Assembly (NCBI GenBank): GCA_046598395.1
Contig: JBKJIQ010000008.1
Coordinates: forward strand, 1-64,000
DNA length: 64,000 nt
Direction of reading: 5' to 3'
From: JAENVU01 sp046598395
Lineage (GTDB): Bacteria > Actinomycetota > Acidimicrobiia > IMCC26256 > JAENVU01
The notes below the pieces were generated by a model that saw only the letters and a list, made by a program, of their open reading frames with translations, did not search any database and was not told where the DNA came from. Positions 7,260 to 15,420 of the stretch are shown here, one piece after another. How positions within the stretch are numbered: the first letter of the stretch is position 1; every line of letters begins with the position of its first letter. The translations under genes and the position numbers were made by a program.

Positions 7260-8258
7260 TCAGTTCCCCGTCCGCAGTGTTACCGGCTGTGTAACTGGCT
7301 GGGTGACGAGCGCGACGTTCGACTGCTCGACATGCTGTTTCTCGTCGTTGGGCGCGATCGCGGCCCGAGCCCGTAGCGAACAGAACGCGCAACGGTCGCC
7401 GGTCGTGGTCGGCGCGCCGCACTCCACGCAGGGTTGCAGGGTGGCGCGTTCATCGTCGGCCTCGCCGACGAACGCGTCGTGCCCGCGGCTCCAGAACCCG
7501 CTCAGGAACGCGGCCTTCGTTCCGGGCGACCTGGTTTCGAGTTGATTGAGGGTCTCCTTCAATCCGATGTGCCGGTTTCCCGCAGCCATCGGACACTCCT
7601 CGACCTGGTAGTCGATCCCGCGCAAGACGCAGTAGGCCGCCATCTCGCGTTCGGTGAGACGAACCAGCGGCTTGACCTTGCGAGCGAAGCCAACGCTCGC
7701 GGGGAGGACGGGGAACTGTCGGCCGAGATATCCCGTTTCCCAGCGGAGCACATTGCCGAGGAGCACTGCTGCTTCGTCGTCGAGGTTGTGCCCGGTGGCG
7801 ACAACGTCGTAGCCCTCCTCGAGCGCGACTCGGTTGAAGAGGTGACGCTTCGAGAGTCCACAGGACCCACACGGCGCGCGATTGGTTGCCGCGGCCGCGG
7901 CGGGGATGTCGTATCCGTACATCGAGCGCAGGTCAACGTCGTGCAGCGCGAGGTCTCGGGTTCGTGCGAACTCGCGGACGAAGACGCCCGACGCGTCGGA
8001 GTAGTCCCCGATCCCCAGGCCGAGGTAGAGGCCGTCCGCCGGGATGTCGATCGCGGCCAGGATGTCCCAGAGTGCGAGAGAGTCCTTGCCGCCGGAGACG
8101 GCAACCAGTACCCGCTCGCCGGGGTTGATCATGCGGTGATCTTTGATCGCGCGACGGACCTGTTCGCGGCACTGATGGAGGAAGCACTCCGAACAAAACG
8201 CCGCGTTGTGGCGACGAATATCGATGATGGCTGGCGCCTTGCACCGGGTGCACTTCAT
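7260..8258 (-). CDS. ttuA: TtuA/Ncs6-type tRNA 2-thiolation enzyme
   Basis: A 332-residue PP-loop enzyme with SGGKDS at 55-60. An N-terminal zinc finger uses C3, C6, C22 and C25, and a C-terminal one uses C277, C280, C290 and C293. Three further cysteines, C130 and C133 (APCGSCG) and C222 (ECP), sit at the positions that hold the [4Fe-4S] cluster of Thermus TtuA, which thiolates position 54 to 2-thioribothymidine. The adjacent ubiquitin-like gene and trmI strengthen the TtuA reading over the wobble-thiolating Ncs6. The tail repeats VTQP and is dispensable-looking. The start overlaps the sulfur-carrier stop (ATGA). Confidence 0.88.
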   Translation of the reverse strand: MKCTRCKAPAIIDIRRHNAAFCSECFLHQCREQVRRAIKDHRMINPGERVLVAVSGGKDSLALWDILAAIDIPADGLYLGLGIGDYSDASGVFVREFARTRDLALHDVDLRSMYGYDIPAAAAATNRAPCGSCGLSKRHLFNRVALEEGYDVVATGHNLDDEAAVLLGNVLRWETGYLGRQFPVLPASVGFARKVKPLVRLTEREMAAYCVLRGIDYQVEECPMAAGNRHIGLKETLNQLETRSPGTKAAFLSGFWSRGHDAFVGEADDERATLQPCVECGAPTTTGDRCAFCSLRARAAIAPNDEKQHVEQSNVALVTQPVTQPVTLRTGN

Positions 8259-8455
8259 TGCGTACCCCCCGAGATGACGGGTCGGATCTCGATGACGTCA
8301 GCGTCGGTGAGCCGAGTGTCGTGAGTCACCAGCGTGTCGCCGCAGATGACGAGGACCGACTCGGCTACCACGTCGAGGCGCGTGAGGAGCGCGTCGACGG
8401 TCAGCGGACCGGGAACTTCGATTTCGCGGCGGGGGTTACGAAGAATGACTCTCAT
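8255..8455 (-). CDS. ttuB: Ubiquitin-like sulfur carrier (TtuB/MoaD/ThiS fold) with residues after the di-glycine
   Basis: A 66-residue beta-grasp protein beginning MRVILRNP, with the typical LTVDALLTRL and DVIEIRPVISGG segments. It would be adenylated and thiocarboxylated at the C-terminal glycine to give sulfur to TtuA. Here the GG is followed by Thr-Gln before the stop, because the TtuA ATG overlaps the stop codon. An activated form therefore needs trimming, for example by a JAMM/Mec-type protease. A GTG at 8467 would add four residues, and neither start has a clear ribosome-binding site. Confidence 0.8.
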   Translation of the reverse strand: MRVILRNPRREIEVPGPLTVDALLTRLDVVAESVLVICGDTLVTHDTRLTDADVIEIRPVISGGTQ

Positions 8456-8468
8456 GGAGCCATGCACG

Positions 8469-8669
8469 CTACCGGCCGCGGCGCAGTCCCCTGATCTCGT
8501 AGACCTCTCCGGGCTTCACCACGAATCGCGCCGCCGGCTTGTTCGAGCTACGGATGAGGCGGCGAAAGACGCGAATGCCGGTGAAGAGCGCAGTCACCGT
8601 GAAGGCAACTTTGCCTTTTTGTTTGGCCCGGGCACCGATGAAGCCGCCGACGATCGAGACGGCACTCAT
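8469..8669 (-). CDS. Small basic membrane-associated protein, unknown
   Basis: A 66-residue protein of unknown family. A weakly hydrophobic first half (VSIVGGFIGA, then VAFTVTALFTGIRVFRRL) is followed by a basic C-terminus with VKPGEVYEIRGLRRGR. It sits between the DUF3618-like gene and the sulfur-carrier gene with gaps of under 15 bases, so it is probably translated from the same mRNA. No homologue recognised and no function proposed. Confidence 0.6.
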   Translation of the reverse strand: MSAVSIVGGFIGARAKQKGKVAFTVTALFTGIRVFRRLIRSSNKPAARFVVKPGEVYEIRGLRRGR

Positions 8670-8676
8670 GAGCGAC

Positions 8677-8889
8677 TCATACTCGGCGGATCTCCACGAT
8701 GGTGGTGAGTCGCTTGCCTCGGCGCCGTCCGAAAAGGAAAACGCCGGCGATCACGACCGCGAGTACCACCGCGCCCACGGTGATGGCCAACTGCTTGGTG
8801 TTCGCGACTTGTTCGTCGACCTCGCCACCGATCTCGCGCAGCTTGGCTTCGATGTCGGCTCGAGTGATGGGCTTGTTCGGCGCGCTCAC
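8677..8889 (-). CDS. Single-pass membrane protein, DUF3618-like
   Basis: A 70-residue protein. An N-terminal amphipathic helix (ITRADIEAKLREIGGEVDE) resembles DUF3618 proteins and is followed by one transmembrane helix of about 20 residues ending in FGRRRGKR. GTG 8889 overlaps the previous stop (GTGA), and AAAGG lies about 7 bases upstream, which fixes the start; the frame continues upstream but only as a shadow of the neighbour. It pairs with the holin-like gene. Function unknown; probably an envelope component. Confidence 0.7.
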   Translation of the reverse strand: MSAPNKPITRADIEAKLREIGGEVDEQVANTKQLAITVGAVVLAVVIAGVFLFGRRRGKRLTTIVEIRRV

Positions 8890-9206
8890 GCGGGACCTTT
8901 CTTCGTGCGGGTTCCGACTTTGAACACGAGCGCCGCGGTAACGAGCAGTGCCACGATCACGACGATGTAGGGGATGATCGACCAGTTGCCCTGGAACGTG
9001 GTGTCGGTTTCGTGCTGGAGCACCCGCAAGATACCGACGGCAACGAAGATGACGCCGGTTCCGAGGAGCAGCGACCCGAGAACGCCGAACGCGACGACCC
9101 GTCCGAGCGCCTTCAGGGGCTCGGTGGTCTCTTGTTTGAAGTAGGCCTTGACGAGCTGAATGAGCTCGGCGACGGCCTGTGGGATTGGTGCAGGTCGATC
9201 GGCCAC
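8886..9206 (-). CDS. Two-helix membrane protein of the actinobacterial holin-X/phage holin III type
   Basis: About 106 residues. An amphipathic N-terminus (AELIQLVKAYFKQETTEPLKALGR) is followed by two transmembrane helices (VVAFGVLGSLLLGTGVIFVAVGIL and IIPYIVVIVALLVTAALVF). This is the layout of the putative actinobacterial Holin-X family, which is chromosomal and not tied to phage here. Start codons at 9242, 9221 and 9206 are all possible; I use GTG 9206, which lies just past the dacB stop, without strong ribosome-binding support. Likely an envelope protein co-expressed with the carboxypeptidase. Confidence 0.65.
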   Translation of the reverse strand: MADRPAPIPQAVAELIQLVKAYFKQETTEPLKALGRVVAFGVLGSLLLGTGVIFVAVGILRVLQHETDTTFQGNWSIIPYIVVIVALLVTAALVFKVGTRTKKGPA

Positions 9207-9214
9207 GGGCGGAT

Positions 9215-10657
9215 TCAACACGCGCGCCGCGCACCGGGGCAAGCCGTAGGCGAAACCGGGGCGATTGGTGCCGGTACCAAGCCACGACCTGCCGACGTTC
9301 GCGGGAAGGCGGCAGTGTCGGTTGCCATGGCTTCGCGGAGACGGAACGCAGTGGCCTCGCCGAAGGGCCCGGCGGCCAGCAGGGAGAACGTGAGCGGTCG
9401 ATCGCTGCGAACGAATCCGGCCAATGCACTCACCCCGTCGAGGGTTCCGGTCTTGGCCCGGAGATTGCCCGCAAGCGATGGGCCGGTCAGCCTGGTCGCG
9501 AGCGTTCCCCGCTTTCCCGCGATCGCGAGACCGTCGTGAATCGGTGTGAACTTTGGACTCCGGGCCAGCGTGAGTACGTCGAGGAGGGTGGCACAGGTCA
9601 CCGCGTCGTCGCGGGAGAGCCCCGAACCGTCGACGATCCTCGCACCATCGAGGTTGATGCCGAGTCTGGTCAACGCGGCGGTCAGTTCCACTACACCGCG
9701 CGCCGTCGTCCCCTCCCCTGCGTGGGCGCCCAGTTCGCGCACCAGGATCTCGGCAGTGAGGTTATCGCTGGCGCTGAGCATCTCGGTGAGGACGAGCGGC
9801 AACGGAGGTGAGTCGAGCGACGCGATCTTTGACTGCTTGTCCGCATCGGGCGTCGCGCCTCGACTCGGCGAACCGACCGACACGCCGCGCTCTCTGAGGA
9901 GCCGCGTGAGCTCCGTGGCCGCGTTCAGCGCGGGATCGGCTGCGGTCGAGCCCTTCCCACTCGCGCCGCTGTACCCGTCGTTCACGGTCAGCGCACCGAT
10001 CGGCCCGATGGACGCTCGTTTCGACTCGTTCCACGCGGGGACGTCGCGCGCGGTGTCGTACCGATCGTCGGCCCCAACCACGCCACCCGGTACCGAGCGG
10101 ATCCCGGCGACGACGATCCGGTCGGCAAGGTTCGCGAGGGGCGTCACGGCGAGACCAGCCGTTTCCGGGTCGGCCGCCTCGAGTGCGATTCGCTCGGGGG
10201 TTCCGAGGAGTGGATCACCGCCGCCGATCATGGTGAGCCGATCGACGGCACCTGCCTTCGGCACCGATGGCGCAACGACCGTGGTCGTGAAATGGAACCC
10301 GGCGCCGAGCGTGTCGAGCGCCGCGGTTGCCGTCAAGAGCTTGAGGGTGCTGGCCGGTATGTGGGGCACGTGGATGTTGAGCGCGGCGGCCGGGGCGATG
10401 TCGTCATGCACTGAGACACAACCCGCGAATGACCCGAGCCGGTCGACCAACGCGGCTTGGAGGTGTTGTGCTCCTACCGCATCCGTTATTGGTTGGGGAA
10501 CCCTGCGGGGCGACCACAGGGGCGTGCCGAGGGCGGCACCGGGCTGGGTGGACCGTGCCGCTCCGGGGCGCTTGAAGGCGATCACGACTGCGATCGCCGC
10601 GGTGACGAAGAGGAGCGCTACGAGTACTCGGCGGGTCGTTGTTCCCTGGCCGCTCAC
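9215..10657 (-). CDS. dacB: D-alanyl-D-alanine carboxypeptidase/endopeptidase, PBP4 type
   Basis: A 480-residue penicillin-binding protein that trims or opens peptidoglycan stem peptides outside the membrane. An N-terminal membrane anchor (residues 11-28) precedes the catalytic motifs: SxxK as STLK at 103-106, SxN as SDN, and KTG in AKTGT near the C-terminus. The DAP-type inserted domain typical of S13 peptidases accounts for the spacing between SxxK and SxN. It starts at GTG 10657, 24 bases after the acyl-CoA synthetase gene, and continues into small membrane proteins. Length matches PBP4 (about 450-480). Confidence 0.93.
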   Translation of the reverse strand: MSGQGTTTRRVLVALLFVTAAIAVVIAFKRPGAARSTQPGAALGTPLWSPRRVPQPITDAVGAQHLQAALVDRLGSFAGCVSVHDDIAPAAALNIHVPHIPASTLKLLTATAALDTLGAGFHFTTTVVAPSVPKAGAVDRLTMIGGGDPLLGTPERIALEAADPETAGLAVTPLANLADRIVVAGIRSVPGGVVGADDRYDTARDVPAWNESKRASIGPIGALTVNDGYSGASGKGSTAADPALNAATELTRLLRERGVSVGSPSRGATPDADKQSKIASLDSPPLPLVLTEMLSASDNLTAEILVRELGAHAGEGTTARGVVELTAALTRLGINLDGARIVDGSGLSRDDAVTCATLLDVLTLARSPKFTPIHDGLAIAGKRGTLATRLTGPSLAGNLRAKTGTLDGVSALAGFVRSDRPLTFSLLAAGPFGEATAFRLREAMATDTAAFPRTSAGRGLVPAPIAPVSPTACPGARRAC

Positions 10658-10681
10658 CGGCGATCCGTCACGGGTGGTTCA

Positions 10682-12154
10682 TCACGCGAGCCCGCGCCGA
10701 TCGCGGAATCGGGCGTATCGGTAAAGGTGGCCGAGCGCGGTCACGGCGCGGTTCGACGATGCGTAACAGAGTCGACCGGTGGCCGCGACCGTACGCGGTC
10801 CCGCATTGTCCGGGAACGCCACTGCAAGTTCGGTGGCGGTCAGAATCGGCTTGCCGGTGGCGGCACTGATCTCGGCCGCGGCTCGGGCAAATCGCGCGTC
10901 CTGGCGTTCGTGGTAGTCGACGATCCGTTCCAGGCCGTCGCCGGGATAGAAGCGACCTTCGCGCATGAGCCGTGCTTGATTCGATTGGATGCCGAGGCCG
11001 AGATACACCACCGCGTCGATGGCGTCATGGTGTGCCACCATGGCCATGACCTCGGGAATCGTGTCGCGGGTCTCTCCGCCCGCGAGGTCGATCGGATTAT
11101 TCCGGCTCCATCGGGGTGGAAGCAACGTATCGATCTCGGCGCGCAGATCATCGGGCATCGGCGCGAGTTCAAGATCGCGATGAGCGGTGATCGCATCGGC
11201 CGTGACCACTCCCCAGCCGCCTGCGGTCGTCATCACCGCGACGTTGGGTCCCTGGGGAAGCGGCTGCGTCGCGAAGGTGGCGGCCGCTTCGTAGGCCTCT
11301 TCGACCGTGGCGGCACGGGTCGCACCCGCTTGGCGACACATGCCGTCGAAGATGCGATCGTTGCTGGCGAGTGCGCCCGTGTGGCTGGCCGCCGCGAGTT
11401 GGCCACCCGAAGTGGCTCCACCCTTGAGCAGCACGAGCGGGATGCGTTCGGCGACGGTACGGATGCGGTCGAAGAACGCGCGGCCATCCGCGATGCCCTC
11501 CACGTATGCGAGCCCCACGCTGGTGGCGTCGTCATCGGCGTAGGCATCGAGATAGTCCGGGACCGTGAGCATCGCCGCGTTGCCTGCGCTCACAGCACGG
11601 CTGATGCCGATCCCCGTCTGGACCGCGTAGTTGAGAAAGCTGGAGACGAAGTTGCCGCTCTGGCTCGCGACTCCGATCTTCCCGACGGGCGGGTACGGCG
11701 CCACAATCTGCGCGCAGAGCCGTGACGGTGTGCTGACGATCCCTTGTCCGTTCGGACCCGCGAGCACAATGTTGAGTTCGCGAGCGAGATCGACGAGTTC
11801 CTGTTCGGCGACGCGACCCTCATCGCCGGCCTCGCCGTACCCCGCGCTCGTGACGAAGGCGGCTTTGATGCCGCGGCGCGCGCAGGCGCGCAAGAGTTCG
11901 GGGTTCGCGCCCGCCGGGGTGCAGACGAAGACGAGGTCGATGACGGCGTCGGCGGGGAGCTCGTCGATGCTGGTGGCGGCCTCGATGCCGAGAATCGCTG
12001 CGCCGTCACGGTTCGTGGCGTAGACCCCACCGGCGTAGCCCTGGCTCAAAATGTTGTGGAGCGTGACGAACCCGAACTTGCCGGGATGACTCGATGCCCC
12101 CGCCACCACGATCCCGCGTGGATCGAACAGTGCGTGAAACTCGTCAGTTCTCAT
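10682..12154 (-). CDS. NDP-forming acyl-CoA synthetase, alpha (CoA-binding) subunit
   Basis: A 490-residue protein with an N-terminal CoA-binding Rossmann domain (FDPRGIVVAGASSHPGKFG) and two succinyl-CoA-ligase-like flavodoxin domains. The phospho-histidine region appears as AAASHTGALA. It interconverts acyl-CoA and acid with ADP or GDP phosphorylation. Its ATP-grasp partner is encoded immediately upstream and the two genes overlap by 4 bases (ATGA). Fused forms are commoner in many bacteria, so this is a split version. Substrate unknown. Confidence 0.88.
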   Translation of the reverse strand: MRTDEFHALFDPRGIVVAGASSHPGKFGFVTLHNILSQGYAGGVYATNRDGAAILGIEAATSIDELPADAVIDLVFVCTPAGANPELLRACARRGIKAAFVTSAGYGEAGDEGRVAEQELVDLARELNIVLAGPNGQGIVSTPSRLCAQIVAPYPPVGKIGVASQSGNFVSSFLNYAVQTGIGISRAVSAGNAAMLTVPDYLDAYADDDATSVGLAYVEGIADGRAFFDRIRTVAERIPLVLLKGGATSGGQLAAASHTGALASNDRIFDGMCRQAGATRAATVEEAYEAAATFATQPLPQGPNVAVMTTAGGWGVVTADAITAHRDLELAPMPDDLRAEIDTLLPPRWSRNNPIDLAGGETRDTIPEVMAMVAHHDAIDAVVYLGLGIQSNQARLMREGRFYPGDGLERIVDYHERQDARFARAAAEISAATGKPILTATELAVAFPDNAGPRTVAATGRLCYASSNRAVTALGHLYRYARFRDRRGLA

Positions 12155-12834
12155 GGGGCAACCTCGACGAGTGCGTCGACGGCGATAGGCCGACCGTCGA
12201 CGATGATGAGTGGGTTGAGATCCACGCTCACCACGTCGGGCCGAGCCGTAGCGAGGGCCGCGAGTCCGGTGATCACCTGAACCAACTCGTCACGATCGAC
12301 GGCGGGTTCGCCGCGGAACGGTCCCAGCAGCGCTTGGGTATGGAGATCATCGATCAACTCGTGCGCGTCGATTGCCGTCAGCGGAACGAGCCGAAATGCA
12401 ACATCGGCAATGGCCTCGGCGAGGATTCCGCCGATCCCCAGCATCACCGTGGGACCGAACTGCGGGTCGAGATGGAGGCCCGCGATGAGTTCGCGGTTGC
12501 CGCGCAGCATGGGGGCAACGAGCAGGCTGACGGGCCCGTCGGCGGGGGTCGCGGCGGCGAGGAGGTCGGTCGCGGCGTCCCGTACTGCATCGATTGTTCC
12601 GAGGTTGAGCCGCACCAAACCCCGTTCGGTCTTGTGCGCAATCGCATCACCGTTGAGCTTCAGGACGACGGGCAGTCCGATTGCCGTCGCCGCCGCAACG
12701 GCTGCTTCCGCGTCGGTCACGATGCGCTCGTCGGGTACCGGGATCCCATGCGCCGCGACGAGCGTCTTTGATTCGGCTTCCGAGAGGGTCGTCACGGCCG
12801 GAGACCGTATCGCGGGTAACGACGGTGAACTCAC
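12151..12834 (-). CDS. NDP-forming acyl-CoA synthetase, beta (ATP-grasp) subunit
   Basis: A 227-residue ATP-grasp_5 domain protein. It opens with the usual LSEAESKTLVAAHGIPVP helix. The nucleotide-binding VVLKLNGDAIAHKTE motif and the terminal DLNPLIIVDG metal-site strand follow. It carries out phosphoryl transfer for the alpha subunit encoded next. The start is GTG 12834, overlapping the stop of the AMP-forming ligase gene (GTGA), while its own stop overlaps the alpha-subunit start. This tight coupling implies equal expression. Confidence 0.88.
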   Translation of the reverse strand: MSSPSLPAIRSPAVTTLSEAESKTLVAAHGIPVPDERIVTDAEAAVAAATAIGLPVVLKLNGDAIAHKTERGLVRLNLGTIDAVRDAATDLLAAATPADGPVSLLVAPMLRGNRELIAGLHLDPQFGPTVMLGIGGILAEAIADVAFRLVPLTAIDAHELIDDLHTQALLGPFRGEPAVDRDELVQVITGLAALATARPDVVSVDLNPLIIVDGRPIAVDALVEVAP

Positions 12835-14399
12835 ACGGCGCGGTCGGGCCAGAACGGGTCGCGCAGGAGTCGCTTCAACAACTTGCCGGCGTCGGTGCGC
12901 GGTAGCTCATCGCGCACTTCCCAACCGCGAGGGACCTTGTATTTCGCCATGTTGGCTTCGGCGAAGACGCGCAGCTCTTCGAGATCAATGGTCTCATTGT
13001 CCTTGGCCTGAACGATGCAGTACACGCTCTCTCCCCAGTCGTCGTCGGGGATACCGAAGACCGCAACGTCGAGCACTTGGGGATGACCGTGCAGGACCGC
13101 TTCGATCTCGGCTGGGTAGATATTGACGCCGCCCGAGATGACCATGTCTTTGATGCGGTCGCAAATGTAGAGGTATCCCTCGTCGTCCGCGTAGGCGATG
13201 TCGCCGACCGACTTCCACTTGCCGCCCTCGTACTCCGTGAGCTGTTCGTCGGTTCGGTGGTAGCCGTCCATCGCAAGCCCGGTGGACATGAAGAGTTCGC
13301 CCTGGTCTCCGGGGGCAGCCTCGTTGCCTTCGGAGTTCACGATGCGGAACTCGATCCCGCCGTATGGCTTGCCGCACGAACCGGGCTTGCGGAGCTGGTC
13401 TTCGGGACGCAGCACCGTGATGATCCCCATCTCGGTTGAGCCGTAGACCTCGAAGAGGAAGCCCTCTCCGAGCTTCGCGATCACCTCCTGCTTGAGCGCG
13501 TACGGCACGGGCGCGGCATTCGCGATGAGACAGCGCATGGAGGAACAGTCGGCGGTCGCGAGGAGGTGGTCCGGCAGCGAGACGATGCGTTTCAGTTGGG
13601 TCGGCGCCGAGAAGGTGTTCGTCACCTTGTGCAGCTTCACCGCGTTGATCCACGCCTCGGCATCGAACCGTCGGAGTACCACGATCGGACAACCTGCAGA
13701 ATGGTTGAGCGACACGAATGCCAGCGGTCCCGAGTGGTACATCGGGCCGGTCGTGATGTGCACTTCATTGCCCATCTGGAATCCGAGTTCACCGAGGAGT
13801 GCGAACACGATCGGCGCGTTGGTGGAAGTGCGCAGCGCTCCCTTGGGTTTGCCCGTGGTGCCCGAGGTGTAGAGCATCTGCGCGCCCACTGCCGACGCGT
13901 CGGGTGACTCGGGCTCGGTGGTGGGCTGGCCGGCAAGGGTGTCGGCCCACGATACGAATCCCTTGGGCAGGTCCTTGGCCGTGACCGTCGCGCAGAACGC
14001 AACGCACGCGCGGACGTTGGGAATCTGGTCCCGGACGGAAGCGATAAGGGGCGCGTAGTCGGCGTCGGCCACGACGAGGGTTGCGTCGGAGTTGTCGATG
14101 ACGTACGCCATCTCGTCGGGCGTGAAGCGATACGACAACGGGACCGCCACGAGGCCCACTTTGCGTGCCGCGTGGATCACCGCGATGGTCTCGAGCGAGT
14201 TCGGTCCGCACCAGACGATCCGATCACCCGGTTCGCCGCCGAGCGCCCGCAAGCCGTGCGCGAGTCGATTGACGAGCTGGTTCAGCTCGGCGAAGGTCGT
14301 GGTCGAGAAGACCGCATCGTGGCTTGCGTCCACAATGACGGCGAGCCGGTCCGGCGATCCGTCGGCGTGAAGTTTCAGGACATCGGGCATGGCCGCCAC
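12831..14399 (-). CDS. AMP-forming acyl-CoA synthetase (fatty acyl/aryl-CoA ligase family)
   Basis: A 522-residue ANL-superfamily adenylating enzyme. The P-loop motif is YTSGTTGKPKGA. A later YGSTEMG and GDIAYADDEGYLYICDR (hinge Asp) follow, and the catalytic C-terminal lysine lies in DAGKLLKRLLRD. It activates a carboxylic acid through acyl-AMP to acyl-CoA; the substrate cannot be read from sequence. GTG 14399 is preferred over ATG 14390 because GGGGAG lies at proper spacing before it. It is the first gene of an eleven-gene minus-strand run. Confidence 0.92.
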   Translation of the reverse strand: MAAMPDVLKLHADGSPDRLAVIVDASHDAVFSTTTFAELNQLVNRLAHGLRALGGEPGDRIVWCGPNSLETIAVIHAARKVGLVAVPLSYRFTPDEMAYVIDNSDATLVVADADYAPLIASVRDQIPNVRACVAFCATVTAKDLPKGFVSWADTLAGQPTTEPESPDASAVGAQMLYTSGTTGKPKGALRTSTNAPIVFALLGELGFQMGNEVHITTGPMYHSGPLAFVSLNHSAGCPIVVLRRFDAEAWINAVKLHKVTNTFSAPTQLKRIVSLPDHLLATADCSSMRCLIANAAPVPYALKQEVIAKLGEGFLFEVYGSTEMGIITVLRPEDQLRKPGSCGKPYGGIEFRIVNSEGNEAAPGDQGELFMSTGLAMDGYHRTDEQLTEYEGGKWKSVGDIAYADDEGYLYICDRIKDMVISGGVNIYPAEIEAVLHGHPQVLDVAVFGIPDDDWGESVYCIVQAKDNETIDLEELRVFAEANMAKYKVPRGWEVRDELPRTDAGKLLKRLLRDPFWPDRAV

Positions 14400-14604
14400 T
14401 ACATCTCCCCCATCTGCACCCTGGATTTGGGCGCCTCGGGCACCCTATCGGCGCTCCGGCACGCGCCCGAATGACCGACGATTGCCCTGGGTCAGGCACC
14501 GGGTTGAAGAAGCGAAGGGGAGATTGCCGATAAGGAAACATGTGGCTCGATGCCGATGGGTGGACCTTCGCGCGGGTCAAGATGTTGGCGACCTCGGAGG
14601 GCAC

Positions 14605-15315
14605 ATGATTTCAATCGTCATCCCGGCCTACAACGAAGCGGCGATGCTGGGTACCACGGTGCGCGAACTGGTCGACGGCCTGCGCGCAATCGGCGAACCG
14701 TTCGAAATCCATATCGTGGAGAACGGCTCCACCGATGGAACGCCCATGATCGCCACTCGGATCGCGCAAGCCGTCCCCGAGGTGGAATCTCACTCCATCC
14801 GAGTTGCGGACTACGGCGAGGCATTGCGCGCCGGTCTGCTAGCCGCTCGGGGTCGAGTGGCGGTGATCTTCGACGTCGACTTTTGGGACCTCCAGTTCAT
14901 GAAGGAGGCGTTGGCTGTGCTCGACGCCGACCCGGAACCCACGGGTCCTGCGATCGTCGTGGGATCGAAGCGGGCACCCGGCTCCGATGACGGCCGCGTG
15001 TTGGTCCGTCGTATGGCGACGTCGATCTTTTCTCGAATCCTGCGCTCTGGGTTTGGGCTCACGGTGTCAGACACCCACGGAATGAAGGTGGTGAACATCG
15101 CCGCGCTGCGCCCGGTGGTGACGGCGTGTCGGAACGGCGCGGACCTCTTCGATACGGAACTGATCCTGCGCGCCGAACGAAGTGGTTACCTCGTCGCCGA
15201 GGTGCCGGTCACCGTGCGCGAACTCCGGCCGGCCCGAACCTCGATCGCTCGTCGTGTACCCCGGACGCTGCTGGGACTCACCAAACTCCGAATGGCCCTC
15301 GGCCCCCGTCCGTGA
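14605..15315 (+). CDS. Family 2 glycosyltransferase (polyprenyl-phosphate sugar transferase-like)
   Basis: A 236-residue GT-A fold enzyme. It opens ISIVIPAYNEAAMLG, followed by VENGSTDGT and a metal/nucleotide-binding IFDVDFWD segment, similar to dolichyl/polyprenyl-phosphate mannosyl- or glucosyltransferases. There is no C-terminal membrane domain, so it probably works at the inner face of the membrane. GGAGG at 14596-14600 sets ATG 14605; the longer upstream frame overlaps the divergent promoter region. The 205 bases between this gene and the acyl-CoA ligase show no clear structure. Confidence 0.85.
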   Translation: MISIVIPAYNEAAMLGTTVRELVDGLRAIGEPFEIHIVENGSTDGTPMIATRIAQAVPEVESHSIRVADYGEALRAGLLAARGRVAVIFDVDFWDLQFMKEALAVLDADPEPTGPAIVVGSKRAPGSDDGRVLVRRMATSIFSRILRSGFGLTVSDTHGMKVVNIAALRPVVTACRNGADLFDTELILRAERSGYLVAEVPVTVRELRPARTSIARRVPRTLLGLTKLRMALGPRP

Positions 15316-15326
15316 CCGGCCCGGGT

Positions 15327-15420
15327 CCCTTAGGCGGCGACCGAACGAGCCATCAGGCGGGAGGCAGGGAGCCCATGAACTCCCCAGGCCCCTTAGGCGG
15401 CGACCGAACGAGCCATCAGG
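15327..15420. repeat. Two perfect 31-base direct repeats, 63 bases apart, at the NagA-like N-terminus
   Basis: The same 31 bases occur at 15327-15357 and 15390-15420, starting CCCTTAGGCGGCGACC and ending GAGCCATCAGG. The period of 63 bases is exactly 21 codons, so both copies read GPLGGDRTSHQ in the frame of the deacetylase gene. On the other strand each copy contains ATGGCTCGTTCGG and a TAA, a 7-codon open frame. The first copy lies between the glycosyltransferase stop and the ATG; the second is inside the coding sequence, directly before the conserved core. No third copy was noticed in the window. Confidence 0.85.

Noticed and set aside
7260..8258. Wobble-uridine thiolase Ncs6 or cytidine thiolase TtcA instead of TtuA
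   Set aside because: Both zinc fingers, the three cluster cysteines and the co-encoded ubiquitin-like carrier and TrmI favour TtuA, though phylogeny is needed for certainty.
8886..9206. Phage origin for the holin-like gene
   Set aside because: No lysin, terminase or other phage gene is nearby; the family is a regular chromosomal actinobacterial membrane protein.
15327..15420. The repeat pair as a minimal CRISPR array
   Set aside because: Only two copies, one inside a coding frame, with a spacer of exactly 21 codons minus the repeat and no cas genes nearby.
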